A stretch of 64,000 nt of DNA from Sulfurimonas xiamenensis (GTDB taxonomy: Bacteria > Campylobacterota > Campylobacteria > Campylobacterales > Sulfurimonadaceae), in contig NZ_CP041166.1 of the NCBI RefSeq assembly GCF_009258045.1, forward strand, positions 1,798,001 through 1,862,000. The letters are read 5' to 3'. The notes beneath the pieces were generated by a model. That model ran no database searches. It was not told the origin of the DNA and saw only the letters and a list, made by a program, of their open reading frames with translations. A program made the position numbers and the translations under genes. Positions 17,165-27,335 of the stretch are shown piece after piece. Position 1 is the stretch's first letter. Each line of letters opens with the position of its first letter.

Positions 17165-18991
17165 ATTTTACTTAAATTTTTTTTGTTTATTCTTTTTTGC
17201 TTAACTTTCTTAAATGCTTCCGCGGATATCTACAAACAAAAAGCACAAGAATTAAACTTATCACAATCGCGATATTGGCATCTGCTGCTGCACATGGAAA
17301 AAGGAATCAGTGAAATAGACGATGATAGGTTTTTTATTGCAAAAGATGGAAAAACCAATGCAAACAGCGAATTAAATGCAACAATTGATGCTCTTTTCAA
17401 TGAAAGTAACTTTGATGACAATGCAACTGCATGCAGATTTCCGGCAAGAAAAGACTGGCTTAAAAAAGAGTTAAATATAACGCAACTTCCAGAAGTAGCA
17501 TGCCAAAAGTACAACACTATAGTAAATAGATTAAATCCCAAGTCTGTTACATTGGTTTTCCCATCCGCGCATATCAACTCACCCGCTTCTATGTTTGGAC
17601 ACACTTTCTTACGCATTAACTCTGCATACAACTCCAAACTTCTCTCTTATGCCGTAAATTATGCTGCCGATGCAAATCCAGACGAAGAAAATGGTGTACT
17701 CTTTGCAGTAAAAGGACTTTTTGGAGGCTACTATGGAAGATACTCACTGCTTCCCTACTATGATAAACTTAAAGAGTATAGAGACAGCGAACAAAGAGAT
17801 ATTTGGGAGTATGACCTAGACCTTAGTGAAGAGGAGGTTCTTAGGATGATAAAGCATATTTGGGAACTTAATGAGACACGCTCTTACTACTATTTTTTTA
17901 CCGAAAACTGCTCTTACAATATGCTTTGGCTTCTAGAGACAGCAAGGCCGTCACTACATTTAAGAGAGTACTTTAACTATCAGGTAATTCCCCTTGAAAC
18001 TGCTCATGCAACTAACTTAGAAAATATAATAATAAAGAATTTTTTTAGACCTTCTAAAAGAACTACTCTTTTAAAATATGAAGAGCTAATAGATAAAAAA
18101 TATATAAAAATGCCTATTTTGCTTAGTGATTCAAAGATGAAGATAGATAAAATCATGAATAACTCAGATATAAACACACAGCAAAAAAGATATATTATGG
18201 AAGCATCAATAGAACTGCTTGAGTATAAATTCAGCAAAAGCGAAATAGAAAAAAAGAGATATTTAAAACTTTTCCATGAACTCTCAAAAGCAAGAGCTAC
18301 ACTTGGACAAGGTGAAAAGCTAGATATTAAAACTCCTCCAAATCCCATTGAGAGTCATCGTGCTATAAAAACAACCATCGGTGCTGGTTTAAGAGACGGC
18401 GATGTTATTGGGTTTTTAGGTATTCGCCCTGCATATCATGATCTTGAAGATAGTAGCTATGGATTTTTAAGAGGAACTCAAATAGAGTTTATGAATCTCG
18501 AACTTTCTTATTCAGATGATGATTTAGAAGTTGAAAATGCGACAATACTCTCTATTGTTTCATTAGCTCAAAGATCTGAATTTTTTGAAAATTTCTCTTG
18601 GAGAACAAAATTTGGATGGGATAGAAATTCACTTGATTCTACAACTAGTTTTATAGGCACTGTAGGCATAGGTTTAAGCTGGGGAAATAAAATGGGCTAT
18701 ATCTACATTATGGCAGACCCACTTTTCTATCTTGATGGAGAGGTAAAATCTGCAATAGGTGGCAGTATCGGTGCTGTTTTTGATATGTATAGTTATATGA
18801 ACACAAATATAGAAGCTACTAGAAGATGGTATGACAGCGGTGACACACAATATCTTTTGGGAATCTCACAAAATTTTAAAGTATCACAAAATATTCAATT
18901 AAAATTCAAATATGATTATAAAGAGAGAAATTATTTTAACCAACAAGATTCAGAAAATACTTTTAAGATTAATGTAAACTACTATTTTTAA
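17165..18991 (+). CDS. Lnb-like DUF4105 protein with C-terminal barrel, probable ATT start
   Basis: The mature N-terminal half matches DUF4105 (Lnb N-terminal periplasmic domain), with LVFPSAHINSPASMFGHTFL and later YYYFFTENCSYNMLWLLE, where the His and Cys recall a papain-like catalytic pair. The last 200 residues are rich in alternating strands ending in KINVNYYF, as in an outer-membrane barrel. The first standard start in frame is TTG at 17183, but it has no ribosome site and yields a signal peptide without positive charge. ATT at 17165 lies 8 bases after AGG (17154-17156) and adds MLLKFF, giving a normal Lys-bearing signal peptide. The frame is closed by TAG at 17153. The ATT start is inference. 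Full product about 608 residues. Confidence 0.75.
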   Translation: MLLKFFLFILFCLTFLNASADIYKQKAQELNLSQSRYWHLLLHMEKGISEIDDDRFFIAKDGKTNANSELNATIDALFNESNFDDNATACRFPARKDWLKKELNITQLPEVACQKYNTIVNRLNPKSVTLVFPSAHINSPASMFGHTFLRINSAYNSKLLSYAVNYAADANPDEENGVLFAVKGLFGGYYGRYSLLPYYDKLKEYRDSEQRDIWEYDLDLSEEEVLRMIKHIWELNETRSYYYFFTENCSYNMLWLLETARPSLHLREYFNYQVIPLETAHATNLENIIIKNFFRPSKRTTLLKYEELIDKKYIKMPILLSDSKMKIDKIMNNSDINTQQKRYIMEASIELLEYKFSKSEIEKKRYLKLFHELSKARATLGQGEKLDIKTPPNPIESHRAIKTTIGAGLRDGDVIGFLGIRPAYHDLEDSSYGFLRGTQIEFMNLELSYSDDDLEVENATILSIVSLAQRSEFFENFSWRTKFGWDRNSLDSTTSFIGTVGIGLSWGNKMGYIYIMADPLFYLDGEVKSAIGGSIGAVFDMYSYMNTNIEATRRWYDSGDTQYLLGISQNFKVSQNIQLKFKYDYKERNYFNQQDSENTFKINVNYYF

Positions 18992-18997
18992 ATATGC

Positions 18998-19669
18998 TTA
19001 TTTTAATTTTATAAGATACCCTTCAGAGGTTTTTTCAAGTTTATAGCTTTTATATTTTTCAATTTCTATAACAACTCTATAGTAACCTTTATGACTTCCT
19101 ACCCTAATTTCCTTAAAAACATTTTTTGGATTTTTTTTCACATAACTTTTTAAATCTGTATCTCTTTTAAAATCAATAACTATTTTGTATGGATTTTCAA
19201 GTAAAAAATCTTTTATTATTTTATCTGATGTTACTAATTTTAAATTTGTATCTAGTGAAAAGAGAGATAGGTATTTTATAGATAAAATATTTTTATATGC
19301 TTCTTTTTTTTCATTTGCTCTCTTTTTAGAAGATGTGGCTTTTAGCAGAATATTTTTTTGAGGCTCAATATAGCTTTGTGATATAAAAATCGGAAGATGC
19401 CAATCAACAGAATTATTAAGCTCTATACTTTTACTTGTTACTGTTCCGTCATCATTTTTAAACTCTAATGTTACTTTTTGTAGTATTCTGGCTTGTTCAG
19501 GAAGAGTGATTGTCGCCCTTTGTAGCGGTAAATTTGTTCTGTTTTCATTTGTTATTAAAAAATTGTCTTCTTCCCCTTCAAAAGGGAAAAAAGGATTTTC
19601 TCTAGCATTTAACAATACAAACAATAAAGAAGATATAAACAAAATTTTAATCAAACTCACCCCTTTCAT
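18998..19669 (-). CDS. AMIN-domain-like exported protein
   Basis: The 223-residue protein has a signal peptide (KILFISSLLFVLLNA) and a C-terminal region with NPYKIVIDFKRDTDL, FKEIRVGSHKGYYRVVIEIE and YLIKLK, the strand pattern of AMIN domains. AMIN domains bind peptidoglycan and place amidases or secretins in the envelope. In Campylobacterota this gene commonly follows the FtsB-like, eno and recA genes, as it does here. A role in cell-wall or division processes is likely from context. No amidase domain is attached. Confidence 0.75.
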   Translation of the reverse strand: MKGVSLIKILFISSLLFVLLNARENPFFPFEGEEDNFLITNENRTNLPLQRATITLPEQARILQKVTLEFKNDDGTVTSKSIELNNSVDWHLPIFISQSYIEPQKNILLKATSSKKRANEKKEAYKNILSIKYLSLFSLDTNLKLVTSDKIIKDFLLENPYKIVIDFKRDTDLKSYVKKNPKNVFKEIRVGSHKGYYRVVIEIEKYKSYKLEKTSEGYLIKLK

Positions 19670-19705
19670 TTATCTGCATCTATTATACAAAAGAGAACTA
19701 TAAAA

Positions 19706-19984
19706 CTACTTTGCAGAGATCTCTTTTAATTCAAAATACTCTTTTTGCAGCTCTGCGTTCTCTGTTCTTAGTCTCTGTATCTCACTTTGCAAATACTCTT
19801 CATAATCCTGAAGTCCTAAAAAAACCTCTAAAGAATTTGTTCCATACAAAAGTATACCAATATAGATTCCTGTAGCAAAAACTAAGAAAACGAGCATTAA
19901 GAACTTTGTCAAAGATAAACCGAAATATTTTTGAGTAATACTCTGAGTATCGTCTATCCCTTCAAAAAGTTCCTCATTGTTCAT
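19706..19984 (-). CDS. FtsB/DivIC-like septum formation protein
   Basis: A 92-residue bitopic protein: a short polar N-terminus, one membrane helix (LMLVFLVFATGIYIGILLY), and a C-terminal coiled coil beginning DYEEYLQSEIQRLRTENAEL. This is the layout of FtsB-type division proteins, which link FtsL and FtsQ in the periplasm. Its position directly after eno (8 bases) is the same as in Campylobacter, where it is annotated as a septum formation initiator family protein. Sequence identity in this family is low, so the name ftsB is withheld. Confidence 0.7.
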   Translation of the reverse strand: MNNEELFEGIDDTQSITQKYFGLSLTKFLMLVFLVFATGIYIGILLYGTNSLEVFLGLQDYEEYLQSEIQRLRTENAELQKEYFELKEISAK

Positions 19985-19992
19985 AGATATGC

Positions 19993-21258
19993 CTAGTTAA
20001 AAAGCGTTAAACCTAAATATTCACCATAAACTATTTCATTCTCAATTTCTAAGAGACGATTATATTTAGCAGTTCTCTCGCCTCTTGCAGTAGAACCTGT
20101 TTTTATTTCACCACAGTTTAGTGCAACAGCAAAATCAGCAATAAAAGCATCTTCACTCTCTCCTGAACGATGACTCATAACACACTTATAACCGTTTCTT
20201 TGAGCAAGACGCACCGTAAGCATAGTCTCACTTACCGAACCAATTTGATTTGGTTTAATTAAAATTGCATTCGCAATCTCTTTTTGGATTCCCTCATTGA
20301 GAATGTTAGCGTTCGTAACAAAAAGATCATCGCCGACAAGCTGTACTTTATCGCCAAGTTTTTCAGTCAATATTTTCCAACCGTCCCAATCATCTTCGCT
20401 TAAACCGTCTTCAATAGATACGATCGGATATTTTGAGCATAGGTCAACATAATAGTCAACAAGCTGCGCAGAAGTAACTGTTCTGTTTTCACTATCAAGT
20501 CTGTATCCGCCATCTGCTACAAGTTCGCTTGCTGCAACATCAAGAGCGATTGCCATCTGCTCTCCAGCTTTATATCCTGCCTTTTCTATCGCTTCCATAA
20601 TGATCTGGATAGGCTCTTCATTTGAGCTTAGATCAGGTGCAAAACCGCCCTCATCTCCTAAAGCCGTATTGTGTTTTTTAGCTTTTAAAATAGCTTTTAG
20701 ATTGTGATAAACCTCTGCACTAGCTTGAAGTGAAGTTGCAAAATCTTCAAATCCAATAGGCATAATCATATACTCTTGAAAATCCACAGAATTATCTGCG
20801 TGTGAGCCGCCATTAATAATATTGAGCATTGGAGTAGGCATAACCATAGCGTTTGCTCCGCCAAGATATCGGTAAAGAGGAACACCCAAGCTTTTTGCAG
20901 CAGCTCGTGCCACAGCCATAGAGACTCCAAGAACCGCATTTGCACCTAAGTTTCCATAATTTTCAGTTCCGTCAAGCTCTTTCATAGTAGCATCGATTAC
21001 AGCTTGATTAAAAGGGGAAAGGCCAATAAGCACATCGGCAATTTGACTGTTTACATTTTCAACCGCTTTAAGAACACCCTTTCCCATATATCTATCGCCG
21101 CCGTCACGAAGTTCTAATGCCTCGCGCTTTCCTGTACTAGCACCCGATGGCACAACAGCACTCTCCTTTGTTCCATCGCTCAACTCTACCGTTGCTTTTA
21201 CTGTTGGATTTCCGCGAGAATCCATTACTTCTATTGCGCTGATATTATCTATAAACAT
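19993..21258 (-). CDS. eno: Enolase
   Basis: The 421-residue enzyme interconverts 2-phosphoglycerate and phosphoenolpyruvate. It begins [18 protein letters not shown], the family hallmark, and contains [16 protein letters not shown], the acidic metal ligands in [15 protein letters not shown] and GDDLFVTN, the catalytic Lys in [14 protein letters not shown] and [18 protein letters not shown]. Length is typical. It lies 58 bases downstream of recA on the same strand and 8 bases upstream of the FtsB-like gene, the usual Campylobacterota order. Confidence 0.97.
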   Translation of the reverse strand: MFIDNISAIEVMDSRGNPTVKATVELSDGTKESAVVPSGASTGKREALELRDGGDRYMGKGVLKAVENVNSQIADVLIGLSPFNQAVIDATMKELDGTENYGNLGANAVLGVSMAVARAAAKSLGVPLYRYLGGANAMVMPTPMLNIINGGSHADNSVDFQEYMIMPIGFEDFATSLQASAEVYHNLKAILKAKKHNTALGDEGGFAPDLSSNEEPIQIIMEAIEKAGYKAGEQMAIALDVAASELVADGGYRLDSENRTVTSAQLVDYYVDLCSKYPIVSIEDGLSEDDWDGWKILTEKLGDKVQLVGDDLFVTNANILNEGIQKEIANAILIKPNQIGSVSETMLTVRLAQRNGYKCVMSHRSGESEDAFIADFAVALNCGEIKTGSTARGERTAKYNRLLEIENEIVYGEYLGLTLFN

Positions 21259-21316
21259 TATTTATCTACCCCTTCTTTCTATGAAATTTTATACTTTTAT
21301 ACTGATTTTATTTTAC

Positions 21317-22354
21317 TTATACATCAGTTTCTTCTATCTCAAGTGTATCCATTGTCATAAGACTGCTTATGCCCATGGCTGATTTTATTTTTTCTTCTAT
21401 TTCACGAGCCAGCTCAGGCTCTTCTATAAACTTAGCTTTAACATTTTCACGCCCTTGACCAAGCTTTGTTTCTCCATAAGAGAACCAAGCACCGCTTTTA
21501 TCAATTATGTCCAGTTTAACACCATAATCAACAAGCTCACCCTCTTTTGAAATACCTTCTCCAAACATTATATCAAACTCAGCCTGACGAAATGGAGGTG
21601 CAACTTTATTTTTTATAACTTTTGCTTTAACACGGTTGCCTATTTGGCTCTCACCCTGCTTTAAAGATGCTATACGCCTCACATCTATACGAACAGAAGC
21701 GTAAAACTTAAGCGCATTTCCGCCTGTTGTCGTCTCTGGAGAACCATACCCCATCATGCCGATTTTCATGCGGATTTGATTGATAAAGATAACTGTACAG
21801 TTCATCTTATGCAAAATACCCGTTAGTTTGCGAAGTGCTTTTGACATAAGACGCGCTTGAACACCGACATTTTGATCTGACATCTCACCCTCGATCTCAG
21901 ACTTAGGAGTAAGCGCTGCAACCGAATCGATAACTATTAAATCAATTGCGCCGCTGCGAGCAATAGTTTCAACTATATCTAAAGCTTGTTCACCATAATC
22001 CGGCTGAGATACAAGAAGATTGTCAACATCAACACCTAAATTTTTAGCATAAGCGACATCAAGTGCATGCTCTGCATCAACAAAGGCACAAACTCCGCCC
22101 TTTTTTTGACACTCTGCTGTTATCTGGAGTGCTAAAGTTGTTTTTCCTGAGCTCTCAGGTCCATATATTTCAACAACTCTTCCTTGTGGAATTCCGCCTA
22201 TACCAAGTGCCAGATCAAGTCCAAGAGAGCCTGTGCTAATCGACTCTATAGGTATTATCTCTTTATCACCAAGTCTCATAAGCGCACCCTTACCGAATGC
22301 TTTATCAATCTGTTTCATAGCTAAGTCTAATGATTTTTGTTTATTTGCGTCCAT
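21317..22354 (-). CDS. recA: Recombinase RecA
   Basis: The 345-residue protein is the strand-exchange ATPase of homologous recombination and DNA repair. The Walker A motif GPESSGKT occupies residues 65-72, followed by [10 protein letters not shown], the [13 protein letters not shown] Walker B region, loop L1 with [22 protein letters not shown] and loop L2 containing [17 protein letters not shown] at 22354 is chosen; a TTG 14 codons upstream would add residues not seen in the family, and AGAGAG precedes the ATG. The upstream region holds a TATAAT at 22390-22385 and two kinds of inverted repeat described separately. Confidence 0.97.
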   Translation of the reverse strand: MDANKQKSLDLAMKQIDKAFGKGALMRLGDKEIIPIESISTGSLGLDLALGIGGIPQGRVVEIYGPESSGKTTLALQITAECQKKGGVCAFVDAEHALDVAYAKNLGVDVDNLLVSQPDYGEQALDIVETIARSGAIDLIVIDSVAALTPKSEIEGEMSDQNVGVQARLMSKALRKLTGILHKMNCTVIFINQIRMKIGMMGYGSPETTTGGNALKFYASVRIDVRRIASLKQGESQIGNRVKAKVIKNKVAPPFRQAEFDIMFGEGISKEGELVDYGVKLDIIDKSGAWFSYGETKLGQGRENVKAKFIEEPELAREIEEKIKSAMGISSLMTMDTLEIEETDV

Positions 22355-22387
22355 TGTTGGCTCTCTTATATTAAATTTAGACTTATT

Positions 22388-22435
22388 ATATGACAACTTT
22401 ATTTTTTTATATAAAAATATTGCAAATTGTCATAT
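22388..22435. repeat. Inverted repeat in the recA promoter region
   Basis: ATATGACAA (22388-22396) is repeated in inverse as TTGTCATAT (22427-22435), 30 bases apart. The recA-proximal copy abuts the TATAAT read on the minus strand, so a protein bound here could affect recA transcription. Confidence 0.5.
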
Positions 22436-22436
22436 T

Positions 22437-22460
22437 TTTATATAGAAATTTCTATATAAA
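22437..22460. promoter_or_regulatory. 24-bp perfect palindrome between recA and mqnD
   Basis: Bases 22437-22460 read identically on both strands (half site TTTATATAGAAA). No spacer breaks the symmetry. It lies between divergent recA and mqnD, about 80 bases from each start. It could be an operator for a dimeric regulator or a cruciform-prone element. It does not resemble known LexA boxes of the CTGT-N8-ACAG kind. Confidence 0.6.
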
Positions 22461-22534
22461 TTAGTGAGATTTTATCCTTATTTGGTTAAAATTTAGTTTA
22501 TATTTTTAATCTCTATCTATAATAGGCACCTAAT

Positions 22535-23398
22535 TTGAAAAAAACATTAATTGCACACTCTCCTGACGCTGATGACATATTTATGTACTATGCTATAAAA
22601 TTTGGCTGGGTAGATATGAATAACACAAAGTTTGACAATATCGCCGAAGATATACAAACCCTGAATGAAAAAGCCTTAAATGGTGAATATGAAATAGTTG
22701 CTATTAGCTTTGCACTTTATCCTCATATTAGAAAAGATTATGCACTGCTGCGAACTGCAGTAAGTTTCGGTGATGGATACGGACCAAAAATTATTAAAAA
22801 AAGAGGAGCGACTCTAAAATCTAATTTTAAAGTTGCTCTTAGCGGCAAACATACTACAAATGCCTTGCTCTTTCGCATCGCTTATCCTGATGCCAAAATA
22901 ACCTACATGAATTTTTTAGAGATAGAACAAGCTGTTTTAGATGGCAAAGTTGATGCCGGCGTTTTAATCCATGAGAGTATTTTAACCTATGACAGCAAAC
23001 TGGAAGTTGAATGTGAAATGTGGGATATATGGCAAGAGCTGGCGGGAAAAGATCTTCCTCTTCCTCTTGGCGGCATGGCAATTAGCCGCTCAGTTCCGCT
23101 TAACAAATCTATAGAATATGAACAAACACTCACAAAAGCTGTAAAAGTTGCAAGAGATCATAAACATAAATTATCACAAATGCTTTTAGAAAGAGATCTG
23201 GTTCGTATAGATGCATCTACACTGGATAAATATCTTGAACTTTATGCAAATGATGACTCAATAACACTAAATGAGACACAATTCAAAGCAATAAATAAAC
23301 TCTTTGAGATAGGCTACAAACACGGCTTTTATGATTCACTTATAAAAGTTGAAGATTTTATGATACCAACTGAATATAAAGAGCTTAGATACTCGTAA
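22535..23398 (+). CDS. mqnD: 1,4-dihydroxy-6-naphthoate synthase-like protein MqnD (futalosine pathway)
   Basis: The 287-residue protein belongs to the MqnA/MqnD periplasmic-binding-protein-like family. It has the N-terminal motif SPDADDIFMYYAI, close to SPCPNDTF of MqnD, and KITYMNFLEIEQAVLDGKVDAGVLIHE, in which the His is the expected catalytic residue, then LPLPLGG. MqnD cleaves cyclic dehypoxanthinyl futalosine to the naphthoate precursor of menaquinone, the respiratory quinone of Campylobacterota. The start is TTG at 22535, with TAGG upstream. It diverges from recA. MqnA is a less likely alternative because LPLPLGG is typical of MqnD. Confidence 0.8.
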   Translation: MKKTLIAHSPDADDIFMYYAIKFGWVDMNNTKFDNIAEDIQTLNEKALNGEYEIVAISFALYPHIRKDYALLRTAVSFGDGYGPKIIKKRGATLKSNFKVALSGKHTTNALLFRIAYPDAKITYMNFLEIEQAVLDGKVDAGVLIHESILTYDSKLEVECEMWDIWQELAGKDLPLPLGGMAISRSVPLNKSIEYEQTLTKAVKVARDHKHKLSQMLLERDLVRIDASTLDKYLELYANDDSITLNETQFKAINKLFEIGYKHGFYDSLIKVEDFMIPTEYKELRYS

Positions 23399-23464
23399 TG
23401 AGTGCTAAACATTTGATATATTTTGCAAAAAAATATATATTTCACTATTAGTTTTTATAAAACG

Positions 23465-24304
23465 ATGAAAAAACAAAATATAAATTTCTCTAAATTTTCT
23501 TCTATAAAAATCGGGGATACTTTAGAGGTTTCACTGCTGCAGAATTGCAATACTAAATATGAAAATTATTACCTCTTGGGTGCCTGCAATAATATTTTGA
23601 TAGGTACACAACCTCCGCCGCTTTTAAAACTTGACAAAAAATATGATTACATCAAAATAAAAGACAACACTTTAATTATAGGTGCGGCGACACCATCGGG
23701 AAAGATTGTTTCATTTTGCAAAAAACACAATATTGCAAATTTTGAATTTCTCTCGCATCTGCCTGGAACATTGGGCGGTCTTGTATTTATGAATGCAGGA
23801 CTAAAAGAGTATGAAATATTTAATCATCTTATCTCTATACTCACATGCGAAGGAAGTTTACAAAAAAGAGAGATTAATTACGGATATAGATTTACAAATA
23901 TAAAAACTCCGATTTTAGAAGCTTCTTTTAATCTAGTGTATGGATTTGACAAAGAAAAAGTCACAATGTTTAAAGTTATGCGCTCAAATCAACCATCCAA
24001 TCCAAGCGCCGGAAGCTGTTTTAAAAACCCTAAAGGTGATTATGCCGGCAGATTAATAGAAGCAGTTGGTTTAAAAGGTTTTAGAGTAGGCGGAATGGAG
24101 TTTAGCAAAAAGCATGCAAATTTTTTAGTAAATGTACAAAACGGCACTTTTGATGAAGCTGTTTTTTTAATTCAAGAGGCGCAAAAACGAGTTTATAAAG
24201 AGTTTGGAATTTGGCTTGAGTGTGAAATTGCGGTTTTAGACAAGAGATATATGGGCGAAAATTCACCACTTCTTAATCCCTGCAAAAAAATACTTAAAAA
24301 CTAG
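23465..24304 (+). CDS. murB: UDP-N-acetylenolpyruvoylglucosamine reductase MurB
   Basis: This flavoenzyme makes UDP-N-acetylmuramate for peptidoglycan. Recognisable parts are FSSIKIG at the start, LLGACNNILIG (FAD loop, usually GGGSN), FLSHLPGTLGGLVFMNAG, YGYRFTN with the catalytic-region Tyr, NPSAGSCFKNPKGDYAGRLIEAVGLKG with the proton-donating Ser, and a C-terminal Glu region WLECEIAVL. With ATG at 23465 the product has 279 residues, near the size of other Campylobacterota MurB proteins. An upstream TTG at 23423 adds an unlikely 14-residue hydrophobic extension. It follows mqnD by 66 bases. Confidence 0.92.
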   Translation: MKKQNINFSKFSSIKIGDTLEVSLLQNCNTKYENYYLLGACNNILIGTQPPPLLKLDKKYDYIKIKDNTLIIGAATPSGKIVSFCKKHNIANFEFLSHLPGTLGGLVFMNAGLKEYEIFNHLISILTCEGSLQKREINYGYRFTNIKTPILEASFNLVYGFDKEKVTMFKVMRSNQPSNPSAGSCFKNPKGDYAGRLIEAVGLKGFRVGGMEFSKKHANFLVNVQNGTFDEAVFLIQEAQKRVYKEFGIWLECEIAVLDKRYMGENSPLLNPCKKILKN

Positions 24305-24315
24305 AGTTTAACAGA

Positions 24316-24345
24316 TACGATGGCGGAAATCATTCCGGCACCGTA
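24316..24345. terminator. Hairpin between convergent murB and nifU
   Basis: TACGATGGCGGAA (24316-24328) and TTCCGGCACCGTA (24333-24345) form an 11-of-13 stem with a 4-base loop. It lies in the 47-base convergent gap and could end both messages, although T runs are weak. Confidence 0.55.
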
Positions 24346-24351
24346 TAAAAA

Positions 24352-25326
24352 TTATATCGGCAATACTCTTATTTTTTTAGAAAGCTTCTCTTTTAAAGTT
24401 GATTCTATTGCATAAAGAGTTCCTGTTGCAGATGAAGCACAGCCGCTGCATGCGCCTAAATATCTTATATAAACATCCACATACTCATCACTTGGTTTTA
24501 CATCAATTACTTCCATATTTCCGCCATCCATAATTAAAAATTGACGAACATTCTCATCAATCACTGCATCAATAGCTTTAATTTGTTGAACAAGAGTCAT
24601 CGACTCAAAATCACCTTTTGCACCGGCATCAGCTGCTGCTTTCATCTTTTCCTCATCCATTTCACGACGCGTGTCTCTTAAAATATCCACTAAATAGTAC
24701 TCCCTTTCTTCATGTCCGCCAGGTTTAATACAGCTTTTGCAAAACCCGCCTGCTTTTGTATAGTCTGTAATCTGCTCAATTGTAGTTAAATCATTTAGCC
24801 TAATAACCTCTTGAAGAGTTTTTAAACTAACACGAGCACATTCACAAACTATTATCTCATCTTCAAAACTCTCAGCATCAACACCTTTATACAATCCTGC
24901 CGCTTTTTTAATTACATCATATGCCATAACAGAACAGTGCATTTTTTGAGGTGGAACAGCCGGAGTTTCAGGATTGTCTCTTAGAGCAAACTCAACATCA
25001 ATATTTGTTATTTTTACTGCCTGATCAACCGTTTTGCCGATACAAAGCTCAGTCATAATATCTGAACTTGCAATAGCAGTTCCGCACCCAAAACTTTTAA
25101 ATTTTGCATCTACAATCTTATCTGTTTTTGGATCAACTTCCCAATATAAACGAACAGCATCACCGCAACTCTCAGCACCAAAATCTGCAACAATAAGTTT
25201 ATTGCCATGTGCAGCTGCTTCTTCTTCTGTAATTTCGCCTTGATGATTTGGATTGTTCATTAAGGTTGTTACTTTATTTGAGTAAGCTTCCCATAAGGAA
25301 GTACCCAGTAAATCATTTTTTGCCAT
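24352..25326 (-). CDS. nifU: Iron-sulfur cluster scaffold NifU (three-domain)
   Basis: The 324-residue protein has the full NifU order. The IscU-like N-domain carries Cys54 (ESCGDAVRLYW), FGCGTAIASSD and MHCSVMA. The middle 2Fe-2S ferredoxin-like domain has VCECARVS and later GGFCKSC. The C-terminal Nfu domain has the CSGCASSATGT cluster site. It assembles Fe-S clusters with sulfur from the adjacent nifS product. In Campylobacterota these two genes are the general, not nitrogen-specific, Fe-S assembly system. ATG at 25326 is preferred to the GTG just before it. It is 29 bases downstream of nifS. Confidence 0.95.
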   Translation of the reverse strand: MAKNDLLGTSLWEAYSNKVTTLMNNPNHQGEITEEEAAAHGNKLIVADFGAESCGDAVRLYWEVDPKTDKIVDAKFKSFGCGTAIASSDIMTELCIGKTVDQAVKITNIDVEFALRDNPETPAVPPQKMHCSVMAYDVIKKAAGLYKGVDAESFEDEIIVCECARVSLKTLQEVIRLNDLTTIEQITDYTKAGGFCKSCIKPGGHEEREYYLVDILRDTRREMDEEKMKAAADAGAKGDFESMTLVQQIKAIDAVIDENVRQFLIMDGGNMEVIDVKPSDEYVDVYIRYLGACSGCASSATGTLYAIESTLKEKLSKKIRVLPI

Positions 25327-25355
25327 CACGCTTTCCTTTTATTATATTTGTTAGT

Positions 25356-26570
<1,215 letters not shown>

Positions 26571-26599
26571 CTACCTCATTAAATTGACTTATTTTAATT

Positions 26600-26616
26600 A
26601 AGACAATTTTTGTCTT
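26600..26616. promoter_or_regulatory. Palindrome in the nifS leader
   Basis: AAGACAATTTTTGTCTT is a perfect inverted repeat with 7-base arms, 33 bases before the nifS start. Read on the plus strand it is followed by TTTTC, so it could instead end an antisense transcript. A metal- or cluster-responsive operator for nifSU is possible but unproven. Confidence 0.4.
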
Positions 26617-26683
26617 TTTTCGTTTTGATATAATAATAAGTTTGTTATTTGATTAAGCTTAAATAAAACTGTACTTATAAAAT

Positions 26684-26703
26684 ATTTAAGCTATAATTAT
26701 AGC
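26684..26703 (+). promoter_or_regulatory. Probable promoter with palindrome upstream of the 26773 gene
   Basis: TATAAT (26692-26697) lies within the perfect 14-bp palindrome GCTATAATTATAGC (26690-26703). An additional inverted repeat, AGCTTAAAT (26656-26664) with ATTTAAGCT (26684-26692), overlaps it. The arrangement would suit a repressor covering the -10 element. Confidence 0.5.
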
Positions 26704-26772
26704 AGTGAGCACTTCAAAAATTTATTAATAATTTTTAGAAATATCTTATAAACAACAAACTAGGAAAAATCA

Positions 26773-27276
26773 ATGTGTAATTTTAACAAACAAAATGAAG
26801 ATACAAAAGCATTAATACATATTTTATTAAAAAATTGTGCAGAATCGGTTGGCGGTACAAATTTTCTTTTAGGACTTTTAGAAGCAATCAAAGAAAAAAA
26901 ACCAAATGCTCTTATATATAACGCATGCAAAATAGAGTCTAAAGAACTTAAAATAACATGGAACAAAATAATTTTTAAAGATAAATTTGATGTTCTAGAA
27001 GAGATCATCCATTCTCATAAAAGCTCAGAAAATCAAAATTTTAATATTCTTGAAAATGACAGTGAAAAGAAGAAGAAGAAAATTTTAAATATGGTAAAAA
27101 CTTTAGCACCTATTGAATTTATAGTAACACCTAAAGACCCTCAATATGGAATAGGATTTACATTTAAAATTTTTGAAACTATTGAAAATGATTCTATAAA
27201 AATAAATCCTATTTTTATCGCAATCTTCTTTTGTTCAACCGAATATATGAAAAAGGCTCTAAAACATCAGATATAG
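26773..27276 (+). CDS. Hypothetical protein, family not recognised
   Basis: A 167-residue soluble protein with AGGA before its ATG. It is rich in Lys, Ile and Asn, has a cysteine at position 2 and several others (NCAESVGG, YNACKIES, FFCSTEY), and a Lys run near residue 100 (EKKKKKI). There is no signal peptide or membrane helix. No family is recognised. It stands between divergent nifS and co-oriented leuC and has a promoter with palindromic structure. Base use resembles its neighbours, so recent transfer is not indicated. Confidence 0.55.
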   Translation: MCNFNKQNEDTKALIHILLKNCAESVGGTNFLLGLLEAIKEKKPNALIYNACKIESKELKITWNKIIFKDKFDVLEEIIHSHKSSENQNFNILENDSEKKKKKILNMVKTLAPIEFIVTPKDPQYGIGFTFKIFETIENDSIKINPIFIAIFFCSTEYMKKALKHQI

Positions 27277-27335
27277 CAACTTTAAATCTTAAATGGTATA
27301 ATCTCAAAATTATTACTCTTTTATAAAGGTTTATT

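Noticed and set aside
22437-22460. LexA box reading of the recA palindrome
   Set aside because: It lacks CTGT-N8-ACAG or other known LexA patterns, and Campylobacterota generally lack LexA.
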